A stretch of 64,000 nt of DNA from JAJEAD01 sp964420925 (lineage in GTDB: Bacteria; Pseudomonadota; Gammaproteobacteria; HK1), in NCBI GenBank assembly GCA_964420925.1, contig CAYQVB010000085.1, positions 13,652 through 77,651 of the forward strand, given 5' to 3'. Position numbers and translations under genes: made by a program. Position 1 is the stretch's first letter, and each line of letters begins with the position of its first letter. The notes below the pieces were generated by a model that was not told where the DNA came from, did no database searches, and worked only from the letters and a program-made list of their open reading frames with translations. Shown here one piece after another: positions 33,413-40,372 of the stretch.

Positions 33413-34330
33413 TCACTCCGGCCCGGGCTTCTGGGTGAAACGTACCGGTGGCTCTCCACAGCTCTCGCAGAGCGCGTCGAGCAGGGCCGAGAAGTCCTTG
33501 CCTCCGAAGCCCCCGGCCCGTGCGAGGTTCAGGCTCTCCCGGGCGGCCGCCCCCAGGGTCATCGGCACCCGCTCCGCTCCCGCCGCCTCGAGGGCGAGGC
33601 TCAGGTCCTTGTGCGCGAGATCGATCTGAAAGCCGGGCTCGATGTCGCCCGCAAGCACCTTCGTGGCGTAGTTCATCCGGAGCTGGCCGTTGGTGGCAGT
33701 GGTGCCGTGTATGACTTCGAGGCTGCGGTCGAGATCCAGCCCGAAGGCCTGCATCAGGGTGAGCGCCTCGGCGTTCATCTGGCAGGAAGTGATCGCGAGG
33801 TAGTTGTTGATGAGCTTGGTACGGATGCCGGAGCCGGCCGGGCCGCAGCGATGGATGTCGGTGCCCATCGCGGCCAGCATCGGCTCGATCGCGTCGCAGT
33901 CCGCGTCGTCTCCCCCCAGCATGAACAGGCACTCGCCGCGGTCGGCGTGACTCGCCAGGCGCCCGATCGGCGCGTCGACGAAACGCATCCCGGCTTCCGC
34001 GAGCGCGGCGGCGAGGCGGTCGGTGCTGGCCGGCGCGATGGTGCTCATTTCCACCACCAGCGTGCCGGGGCTCGCGGAAGCCACGACCCCTTCGGGACCG
34101 AGCAGGACCTGCTCGACTTCCACATGGGTGGGGAGCACGGTGAAGACGGTATCGGAGCTGCGTGCGAGCTCGGCCACGCTCGACGCCGCCTTGGCGCCGT
34201 GGCGCACGACGGCGGAGACGGCCTCCGGGACGATGTCGTAGACAACGACCGCGAAGCCTGTGCGCACCAGATTCGAAGCCATCGGCCGGCCCATCCGCCC
34301 GAGTCCGATGAATCCGATGCTTCCTCCCAT
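33413..34330 (-). CDS. NAD(P)-dependent beta-hydroxyacid dehydrogenase (3-hydroxyisobutyrate dehydrogenase-like)
   Basis: About 305 residues. The Rossmann motif GFIGLGRMGRPMASNL lies at the N-terminus. The substrate-binding signature is FVDAPIGRLASHADRGECLFMLGG near 116-139 (family pattern DAPVSGG; here the usual SGG is RLA, a notable change). The catalytic lysine is in GSGIRTKLINNYLAI near 170. Related enzymes oxidise 3-hydroxyisobutyrate or reduce tartronate/succinic semialdehyde. An alternative GTG start lies nine bases upstream at 34339. First gene of an apparent operon with the GFA and cupin genes. Confidence 0.88.
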   Translation of the reverse strand: MGGSIGFIGLGRMGRPMASNLVRTGFAVVVYDIVPEAVSAVVRHGAKAASSVAELARSSDTVFTVLPTHVEVEQVLLGPEGVVASASPGTLVVEMSTIAPASTDRLAAALAEAGMRFVDAPIGRLASHADRGECLFMLGGDDADCDAIEPMLAAMGTDIHRCGPAGSGIRTKLINNYLAITSCQMNAEALTLMQAFGLDLDRSLEVIHGTTATNGQLRMNYATKVLAGDIEPGFQIDLAHKDLSLALEAAGAERVPMTLGAAARESLNLARAGGFGGKDFSALLDALCESCGEPPVRFTQKPGPE

Positions 34331-34406
34331 GCCTTCCACTCGCTTCCCGGTCGCGCCCGGTCATCTGCATTCCGAGCGGCATTCTACGTGCGAACACGAG
34401 ATCGGT

Positions 34407-34605
34407 TGCGGGAATCCACTGTTCTGCCGCCGGTCCAGACTCCGTCGTTCCCTTGATCGAGCCGGCCACGGCCGCGGGCCGTCCCGCGGTCGGGCAAGAA
34501 GCATCGCAGGAGCCGAAGGTCGGAGGCGTTTCTCCCGAAAACCGACTCCCTTCGTATTCAACGGGTTACAGGATGCTTCATCAAGCGGGAATCCACCGTC
34601 GGCAG
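34407..34605. repeat. Rearranged or interrupted copies of the dispersed repeat
   Basis: TTGCGGGAATCCAC (34407-34420) is a right arm with no left partner. CGTCGTTCCCTTGATCGAG (34443-34461) is a left arm, and CATCAAGCGGGAATCCACC (about 34579-34597) the matching right arm about 120 bases away. In other copies these arms are adjacent, so the repeat appears split by an insertion. Confidence 0.45.
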
Positions 34606-34747
34606 TTTTGGCCATGAAGGACGAATGAACAGGCATCTCCATGCAGTATGGCCATCTCTCGCCTTGTCCAAACACCGATGCGCGGCTTGCCTCGCGTTCA
34701 TATTGCGGCGGCAGCGTCCGTCTTCATCTACGCCGCGCGGGACTCCC

Positions 34748-34753
34748 TATAAT
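34748..34753 (+). promoter_or_regulatory. Consensus -10 box TATAAT upstream of the DUF169 gene
   Basis: A perfect TATAAT lies 32 bases before the ATG at 34786. The -35 region is weak (ATCTAC at the 17-base distance), so an activator may be needed. Transcription would start near 34760, giving a leader of about 25 bases with GGAG ten bases before the start codon. Confidence 0.45.
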
Positions 34754-34785
34754 CGCGGAAGGGAAGCCCACGGAGTAACGACGGC

Positions 34786-35565
34786 ATGAAGGCTGCGGAC
34801 GACGCATCGCCCACCCCTTGGCGGGAACTCAACGATCGTCTGGTTTCGGCGCTCAAACCCTACGCGGCGCCGGTGGCCATCTCCTTTCACGCCCCGGGCG
34901 AGGACCCGTGCGTCGAGGGCCTGGAGCCCGATTATCCCGAGCCCAACGAGCGTGGCCGGACCGGACAGGTGCCGGCCGGCTGCGTGTTCTGGATCCGGGG
35001 AGCGAGCGATACCTTCGCCACTGTCAAAGCCGATCACGCCAACTGCAGCGTCGGCAGCTATACGCACGGGTTCGTGACCCTGGAGGAGGCGGCCGCGATG
35101 GATGACGTCGAAGCCGTCCTCGCCGCGGGCTGGGTCGACGAGGCGGCGGTGATGGGGCTTCCGCACCTCTCCGAGAAGCCGGGGGCGGTCGTTTACGGGC
35201 CGCTGGCCGACAGCCGGGGGGAGCCGGACGTGGTGCTTCTCCGAATCAACGGGTTCGCGCTGATGACACTCAAGGGCGCATTCCCCGAGATGCCGATCGA
35301 GGGCAAGCCGCAGTGCCACATCGTGGCGATGGCGAAGGACCAGGGCGCGGTCGCCGCCAGCGTCGGCTGCGCCCTCAGTCGATCCCGAACCGGGATGCGC
35401 TCCGAAGAGATGACCTGCGTCATTCCGGGCCGGCGTCTCGAGGAAGCGATCGAGAAGCTCGAAGCGATCGTCGCGCTCGATCGCGCGATGGCGAGATACG
35501 CATCGGCCGACGCGAAACGCTTCGCAAAGGGGGCAGGCGCCGCACCCGCGGTGAACGGAGCCTGA
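34786..35565 (+). CDS. DUF169 family protein
   Basis: 259-residue protein of the DUF169 family, known by sequence only. Visible conserved parts are PVAISFHAPGEDP near 26-38, the cysteine-containing segments VPAGCVFWIRGASDTFATV near 64-82 and HANCSVGSYTHGF near 85-97, and the C-terminal SVGCALSRSRTGMRSEEMTCVIPG near 194-217. The spaced cysteines suggest metal or cofactor binding. It stands alone behind its own -10 box. Confidence 0.82.
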   Translation: MKAADDASPTPWRELNDRLVSALKPYAAPVAISFHAPGEDPCVEGLEPDYPEPNERGRTGQVPAGCVFWIRGASDTFATVKADHANCSVGSYTHGFVTLEEAAAMDDVEAVLAAGWVDEAAVMGLPHLSEKPGAVVYGPLADSRGEPDVVLLRINGFALMTLKGAFPEMPIEGKPQCHIVAMAKDQGAVAASVGCALSRSRTGMRSEEMTCVIPGRRLEEAIEKLEAIVALDRAMARYASADAKRFAKGAGAAPAVNGA

Positions 35566-35707
35566 TCCGCACACCGCCCAACGACTCTCGCCTTCGCCGT
35601 TCAGGGCGCCGAGCGCGTTTTCCGGGAGCACTCACGATTCGGGGAAGCGCCGATTTCGCGCGGCGTCCGAGGCCGGAGCACGGCAAGGACCGAGCAATCC
35701 GAAGGGC

Positions 35708-36223
35708 CTACGTGTCCTCGTGTTGCCTCGATTCCCGTCCCCCTTGCCCGGCGACGTAGCTCGTCCTCGTCTCGCGGACCCCTTCCCCGACCGCTGCCTC
35801 TCTCCCCGCTGCCATGGTGAAACGGTCCGGCTGGAAGCTTCGCTCAACCACTCCCTGAAGCCTGCCCACATCCTGGCGGAGGTCGGCGATCTGCTCCCCG
35901 TGAGCGTCGAGCTTGTCTTCGAGGCGACGATAGTCCTCGCGCATCTCGTGGAATCCTCGTCGCGTGTCCTCCCTCGCCTCCGCGAAGTGCCGCTGCGCGT
36001 CAGCGAACTGCCGCTGCACGTCAGCGAACTGCCGCTGCATATCTGCCCTGAGTTCGTCGAAGTGCCGTTGCGTTTCGGTCTTGTGGTCTTCGAGCTGGCG
36101 TCGGGTGTCTGCCTTGACCTCCGCAAAACGCCGGTCCATGTAGCGGATGAGCCATGCGGCAAAAGCGCCGAAGATGGCGAGGGTGCTGCCCACCGTTGTG
36201 ATGACTTGAGTCGTGGGATCCAC
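35708..36223 (-). CDS. Membrane-anchored coiled-coil protein with 7-residue repeats
   Basis: 171 residues of unknown function. A hydrophobic segment near 9-27 (TTVGSTLAIFGAFAAWLIR) is followed by a long heptad-repeat region. Within it FADVQRQ, FADAQRH and FAEARED are consecutive near-copies encoded by a 21-bp DNA tandem repeat. The C-terminus (after about 135) is low-complexity and charged. The layout matches the small protein at 21156-21497. It could scaffold or tether complexes at the membrane, but nothing more specific is supported. Confidence 0.6.
   Translation of the reverse strand: MDPTTQVITTVGSTLAIFGAFAAWLIRYMDRRFAEVKADTRRQLEDHKTETQRHFDELRADMQRQFADVQRQFADAQRHFAEAREDTRRGFHEMREDYRRLEDKLDAHGEQIADLRQDVGRLQGVVERSFQPDRFTMAAGREAAVGEGVRETRTSYVAGQGGRESRQHEDT
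35980..36042 (-). repeat. Three 21-bp tandem repeats inside the coiled-coil gene
   Basis: Units at 35980-36000, 36001-36021 and 36022-36042 share the core GCGAA(G/C)TGCCGCTGC and encode consecutive heptads. Copy number could vary between strains and change the rod length. Confidence 0.7.
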
Positions 36224-36412
36224 CTGTCAGCACCCTGTCCCGTCGGCATTCATACTCACGGAGTTCTCGAGCGTAGCGCCGGTCGGATACCACCATCGCT
36301 CCGCAGGGCTCGAGGTCCTTCGGAGCCGCCCTCGTTCCTGCGAACACTATCGCAGTGCGAAGGAAGGGGGAAAGGGCCGTGGGTCAGCGAATGGCTCGAC
36401 CGTCGTACGCGC

Positions 36413-36653
36413 AGAGGCTGCCGGGATGTCGGACTCTGCCTATCGGGTGTTGCGATTCTCATCGAGGGCAGGATCCCGCCCGATGCGACGAAGCTTGCTC
36501 GTTACCCCCGCACGCCCGGTCCCTTCGTCCTGTCGCCGGCGCACCGGCGCTTCGATGCGCCGAACAGCCCACTGAACCTGGGTGTGACGCTTCTCGGACC
36601 GGTCAGCAACCCCTGCCTGCGTGGTGATTGCGCTCGATTGGGCGGGCCGGTAA
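36413..36653 (+). pseudogene. Decayed Cas6-like (CRISPR pre-crRNA-processing RAMP protein) fragment
   Basis: Reading from 36413, the frame gives RGCRDVGLCLSGVAILIEGR, then IPPDATKLARYPRTPGPFVL, then a SPLNLGVTLLGP segment. This order (cysteine-rich CxxC-like start, FE-like residue, PPDAxxLxRYxxxPxPFVLxP, then a fgLTLxG strand) is that of Cas6-family RAMP proteins. After 36602 the frame must shift: the reading SATPACVVIALDWAGR, corresponding to the YLPYVVxALxxAGRxGLG part, is in another phase and ends at TAA 36651-36653. Start, N-terminal domain and C-terminus are missing. No CRISPR array or other cas gene is in the window. Judged from memory of the family pattern only. Confidence 0.45.
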
Positions 36654-36698
36654 GACCAACGAAAAGTGGAAGTTCGACGATTTGAGGCACCGTCAGGA

Positions 36699-36731
36699 TA
36701 CGGCCCGAAAGCTTGCTGCTTACGGGCCGTA
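36699..36731 (-). terminator. Stem-loop behind the M19 dipeptidase gene
   Basis: TACGGCCCG (36699-36707) pairs with CGGGCCGTA (36723-36731) around a 15-base loop, seven bases after the minus-strand stop at 36738. There is no T-tract on the minus strand, so efficiency is uncertain. Confidence 0.45.
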
Positions 36732-36737
36732 CGCAGT

Positions 36738-37763
36738 TCACGCCCGCTGCCACACCTGGCTCGCGATCCGCAGGAAGTTCTCCCCCAGGATGGCGCGCAC
36801 GTCCCATTCCCTGTAACCGCGCTCGAGCAGCTTTTCGGTTACCCGCGGGAACGCTTCGGGCGGAATGTAGGTCGAGCTCGAGAGGCTCGCGCCCGAGTAC
36901 TGGCGCTCCGGCCAATAGTTCGGGTTGTGCGGAATGCCGGAACCGGGTGCCTCGGCCTCGAGAATGCTGTCCATTCCAATGCCGACGTGCTCGGGACCGA
37001 CGAGGGAGACCATGTGATCGATGTGCTCGACGAGGTGCTCGACGGTAGCGCCTCCGGGTCCGAGGAAGAGGCCCACTCCGGTCACGCCGACCACACCCCC
37101 GGTCTGCGCGCACGCCACGATCTGGTCGTCGCGGATGTTGCGCTCGTGGTCCCACAGGCGTCGCGCGTTCGAGTGGGAGAAGATGACGGGCGCGGTAGAC
37201 GCCTCCATCGCCTCCATCGTGGTGCGGTATGCACTGTGGGAGCAATCCACCACCATCCCGACCCGGTTCATCTCGCGGATGACGTCCCGGCCAAAGGGCG
37301 TCAGCCCGACATCTTCGTCGTGGCAACCGCCGCCGGCTAGGTTGTTGCGGTTGTAGGCGAACAGCATCTGCCGGACACCGAGCTTGTAGTACAGATCCAC
37401 CATCCCGGCGTCGCCGTTGAGCGCGTCCATGCCTTCGAGGTCGTACGCGACGGCGATCTTCGACTCGCGCTTCGCCCGGTGAATGTCCTCGACGGTGTTG
37501 ACTTCGACCACGGCGTCGTCGTGTGCACGCACCCAGTGGCGATACCGGGACAGCGCCTCCACCGCGAGCGTCCACGGCATGACGTCGTACCCCGCATTGA
37601 TCGACAGGTAGTCGACGCCCGACGACACCCAGCGGCTCAACTCCTCGAGGTGCGATGCCCGGTGATACGCGAAGCCGCCGTGGTTGTCCCACACCATCGC
37701 GGCGCGGTGCAGCGCGGCCGCGTCCTGCGCAACCCCCCATGCGTTGTCGCTCTTGTCGGACAT
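36738..37763 (-). CDS. Membrane dipeptidase (peptidase M19) homologue with altered metal site
   Basis: 341-residue amidohydrolase-fold protein of the renal-dipeptidase family. Conserved parts are AVAYDLEGMDAL near 109-120 (bridging glutamate), GMVVDCSHSAYRTTMEAM near 178-195 and PVIFSHSNARRLWDHERNI near 202-220 (zinc histidines), and EHVGIGMDS near 268-276. The N-terminal HxD that binds the first zinc in active members (DGHND) reads DNHGG here (H28, G30), so the aspartate ligand is missing. The GSDFDG motif is GIGMDS. Activity may be changed in metal content or substrate. Related subgroups act outside dipeptide hydrolysis. It lies 26 bases after the upstream flavin prenyltransferase-type gene in reverse order (that gene lies further downstream at 38409). 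Confidence 0.82.
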   Translation of the reverse strand: MSDKSDNAWGVAQDAAALHRAAMVWDNHGGFAYHRASHLEELSRWVSSGVDYLSINAGYDVMPWTLAVEALSRYRHWVRAHDDAVVEVNTVEDIHRAKRESKIAVAYDLEGMDALNGDAGMVDLYYKLGVRQMLFAYNRNNLAGGGCHDEDVGLTPFGRDVIREMNRVGMVVDCSHSAYRTTMEAMEASTAPVIFSHSNARRLWDHERNIRDDQIVACAQTGGVVGVTGVGLFLGPGGATVEHLVEHIDHMVSLVGPEHVGIGMDSILEAEAPGSGIPHNPNYWPERQYSGASLSSSTYIPPEAFPRVTEKLLERGYREWDVRAILGENFLRIASQVWQRA

Positions 37764-37788
37764 CTTCGAGCCCTCGAGTCAGGTGTGC

Positions 37789-38409
37789 CTACTTGCGCCG
37801 GGCCGCGCCGGCGCCGACGTCCTCGCCCCAGCGCAGCGTGACGCCGGCGTCCAGACCGAAGAGGTCGAGGGCGCGTCCCAGGGACTGATCGATGATCTGT
37901 TCGACCGAGGTCGGCCGCGCGTAGAAGGCGGGCACCGGCGGCATCACCACCGCGCCCATCTCCGACAGCTCGAGCATGGTGCGCAGGTGTCCGGTGTGCA
38001 GGGGCGTCTCGCGCACCAGCAGCACGAGACGCCGGCGCTCCTTCAGAACGACATCCGCGGCGCGGGTGAGCAGTGTCGAGGTCACTCCGGTCGCGATCTC
38101 CGACATGGTGCGCACCGAGCAGGGTGCGACGATCATGCCCCGCGTCTTGAAGGAACCCGAGGAGATCGAAGCCCCGACGTCCCCGATGGGATGGCAGCGG
38201 GAAGCGAGCTTCTTGACCGCGGCCGATTTGTGTTCGGTCTCGTAGCTGATCGTCATTTCCGCCGCCCGCGACATCACGAGGTGGGTATCGACCGGCATCG
38301 AGCGCAGGATCTCCAACAGCCGGATTCCGTAGATGACGCCCGAGGCCCCACTCATTCCCACTATGAGGCGATCGGAGGGAAGGTCTGCGCTGCGGTCGCG
38401 GTCGTTCAT
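37789..38409 (-). CDS. ubiX: UbiX-type flavin prenyltransferase
   Basis: 206 residues, the length of UbiX/PAD1. It joins dimethylallyl phosphate to FMN to make prenylated FMN, the cofactor of UbiD-type decarboxylases. The flavin-binding start IVGMSGASGVIYGIRLLEIL is near 16-35. The middle segment is GMIVAPCSVRTMSEIATGVTS near 90-110, and LVRETPLHTGHLRTMLELSEMGAVVMPPVPAFY near 130-162 is the signature of the family. It is the first gene of a two-gene unit with the M19 dipeptidase 25 bases downstream. No UbiD partner lies in the window. The ATG at 38409 was chosen because the upstream extension is not conserved. Confidence 0.92.
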   Translation of the reverse strand: MNDRDRSADLPSDRLIVGMSGASGVIYGIRLLEILRSMPVDTHLVMSRAAEMTISYETEHKSAAVKKLASRCHPIGDVGASISSGSFKTRGMIVAPCSVRTMSEIATGVTSTLLTRAADVVLKERRRLVLLVRETPLHTGHLRTMLELSEMGAVVMPPVPAFYARPTSVEQIIDQSLGRALDLFGLDAGVTLRWGEDVGAGAARRK

Positions 38410-38593
38410 GCCCGGATACCCCCGACGAGTGCGGATGGGCAGGGGCAGCGTACTCCGACCCTGCGGGCTCCGCCACAAGGGGGCGGGGGCCATGACCTCG
38501 TCAAGATTGTTCCCAGCCACGTTCTCGGCTTCGGGGTCATGCCGGTATCATGCGCGCACTCTCTGCAGAGCGCCCGACGCGCCGGTTCGGAAC

Positions 38594-39067
38594 ATGGCCA
38601 GGAAACCCAAATCCGCATCCCCCGAGCGGGACCTCGGTCCGATGCCGTGGCAGGACTTCGTGCTGGGCTTCGAGGTCGCGAACGAGGCGCTTCAGTCCCT
38701 TGAGGAGCCGGCGGTGAGGCCGCCCTTCGTGCAACCGGTTTCGCATCCCGGTCGCCGCGATCCTCTCCGGTGGATTTCAGTTGCGGTGGCGCGGCACTTC
38801 GGACGCGACTACCCGCATCTCGCGAACTTTCAGCTCCGATTCTGGGCGCTGATGCAGCTCCTCGAGAGCGGCAGCGTGAACGAGTGGATTCTGGGCCGCG
38901 ACGAGGCGAGTCCGCGTCGCCTGCATCCGGCCCTGCTGCTCGCGGCGGCGGAAGTGAGGCTGACCCGCAACGCCAAGTTTCCCGCCCGGCGTTTTGCCGC
39001 GCGCGTGGAGGAGATCATCCGCACCGAGGTGGACGCCCCCGCCGGCGAGGACGAGGGTGGGACCTGA
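38594..39067 (+). CDS. Hypothetical protein
   Basis: 157 residues with no recognised domain. It is basic at the start (MARKPKSASPERD), then rich in aromatic and hydrophobic residues in helical spacing (WQDFVLGFEVANEALQSLEE; LANFQLRFWALMQLLESGSV), without a signal peptide or membrane segment. It is followed after 59 bases by the enolase-superfamily gene in the same direction, so the two are probably co-transcribed. The gap to ubiX is 184 bases and divergent. Confidence 0.55.
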   Translation: MARKPKSASPERDLGPMPWQDFVLGFEVANEALQSLEEPAVRPPFVQPVSHPGRRDPLRWISVAVARHFGRDYPHLANFQLRFWALMQLLESGSVNEWILGRDEASPRRLHPALLLAAAEVRLTRNAKFPARRFAARVEEIIRTEVDAPAGEDEGGT

Positions 39068-39126
39068 GCGATCCGATCGGTCCCGGCCATTCTCCCCGCC
39101 TTCCACCAATCGCCGAGAGACGCTTC

Positions 39127-40308
39127 ATGAAGATCACGGCCATCGAATGCCTGGTGCTGCTCGCGCCGAGCTATGACCCGACCCTGACCTCGTCCGCGCA
39201 GGACTCCTTCGTGGTGCTGGTGCATACCGACGAAGGGATCACCGGAATCGGCGAGAGCGACGTGAACCCGTGGATCGCGAGAGCGTGCGTGGAGGCGACG
39301 GGCACCCACACCTTCAGCCGGGGGCTTACCACCATCCTCGTCGGTGAAGATCCGATGGACATCGAAGGGCTGTGGCGCAAGATGTACCAGGGCACCATCA
39401 TGGACGGCCGGCGGGGAGCGGTGATCCATGTCATCGGCGCCATCGACATGGCGCTCTGGGATCTCAAGGGCAAGGCGCTCGGCAAGCCCGTGCACGAGCT
39501 CCTGGGCGGCCCCGCCAGGCAGGAGGTCTACCCCTACGCCTCCCTGCAGCCGGTAGCCCACACCTTCGAAGAGTACCGGGACAGCCTCGCCGCCTGGGCG
39601 CGGCGGGCGAGAGATCTGGGCTTCAGGGCGGTCAAGTCCGAGGTCACGATGAACGGTCCCTTCGCCCACGCCGGACTGAACGAGCCCTACGAGCGCCACA
39701 CCGAGGTGGTGGCGGCGGTTCGCGAGGCCATCGGTCCCGACATGGCGCTGATCGTGGACGTTCAGTACCTGTGGGAGGACGCCGAGACCGCGCTGCGCAC
39801 GGTTCGCGATTGGGAGGAGTTCGATCTCTTCTTCCTCGAGACGCCAATCTGGGTCGACAACCTCGACGAGTACGCGCGCCTGCACGAGGAGGCGCCGATG
39901 CGAATCGCGTGCGGAGAGCTGCAGGCGACCCGCTTCGAGTTCGCGGAGCTGATGGACACTGCCCTCATCGACGTCGCGCAGCCTGATGTGGGACGGGTCG
40001 GCGGCCTCACGGAAGCGATGGCGGTGTGCCGCATGGCCGAGGAGCGCGGCCGGCTGATCGTGCCGCACTGCTGGAAGACCGGCATCTCCACCTCGGCTAC
40101 CGCCCACCTCGCGTTCACCGTCCCGCACTGTCCCTTCTTCGAGTTTCTGCCCCCCGAGCTTTGCGAAGAGCCTCTGCGCAAGGAGCTGGTTGCGGTGGAC
40201 CTCGAGTTCGTCGACGGCATCGTCCCCCTGCCGACCAGGCCGGGCCTCGGAATCGAGCTCAACTGGGACGCGGTGGAGCGTTTCCGGAAGGCGGCGGAAG
40301 CCGTCTGA
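39127..40308 (+). CDS. Mandelate racemase/muconate lactonizing enzyme family (enolase superfamily)
   Basis: 393 residues with the two-domain enolase-superfamily layout: capping domain 1-130 (MKITAIECLVLL, WDLKGKALGKPVHELLGG near 116-133), then the barrel. Metal ligands appear in order: VDVQYLW (D), FFLETPIW (E) and IACGELQATRFE (E), with a histidine in VPHCWKTGIS near the end. The catalytic KxK after strand 2 reads KSE (AVKSEVTMNG), so the second lysine is replaced. Such enzymes dehydrate acid sugars or racemise alpha-hydroxy acids. The substrate is unknown; it lies upstream of dddP on the same strand (64 bases). Confidence 0.9.
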   Translation: MKITAIECLVLLAPSYDPTLTSSAQDSFVVLVHTDEGITGIGESDVNPWIARACVEATGTHTFSRGLTTILVGEDPMDIEGLWRKMYQGTIMDGRRGAVIHVIGAIDMALWDLKGKALGKPVHELLGGPARQEVYPYASLQPVAHTFEEYRDSLAAWARRARDLGFRAVKSEVTMNGPFAHAGLNEPYERHTEVVAAVREAIGPDMALIVDVQYLWEDAETALRTVRDWEEFDLFFLETPIWVDNLDEYARLHEEAPMRIACGELQATRFEFAELMDTALIDVAQPDVGRVGGLTEAMAVCRMAEERGRLIVPHCWKTGISTSATAHLAFTVPHCPFFEFLPPELCEEPLRKELVAVDLEFVDGIVPLPTRPGLGIELNWDAVERFRKAAEAV

Positions 40309-40372
40309 CCGGATACCGGCGCGTACGATTCTCGGATTTCGAACGACCCCCCGAGCTGCAGGAGACCCCATC

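Larger units (their letters stand above)
34331..34785. other. Divergent intergenic region with interrupted repeat and one -10 box
   Basis: This 455-base region separates the dehydrogenase and DUF169 genes. It holds repeat arms at 34407-34419, 34443-34461 and 34580-34603, a stretch of short GC-rich inverted repeats around 34460-34500, and a consensus TATAAT at 34748. No gene is supported. Confidence 0.55.
36224..36737. other. Intergenic region carrying a gene relic and a terminal hairpin
   Basis: This 514-base region upstream of the coiled-coil gene and downstream of the M19 gene contains the Cas6-like fragment (36413-36653) and the hairpin (36699-36731). Bases 36224-36412 contain nothing recognisable. 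Confidence 0.55.
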
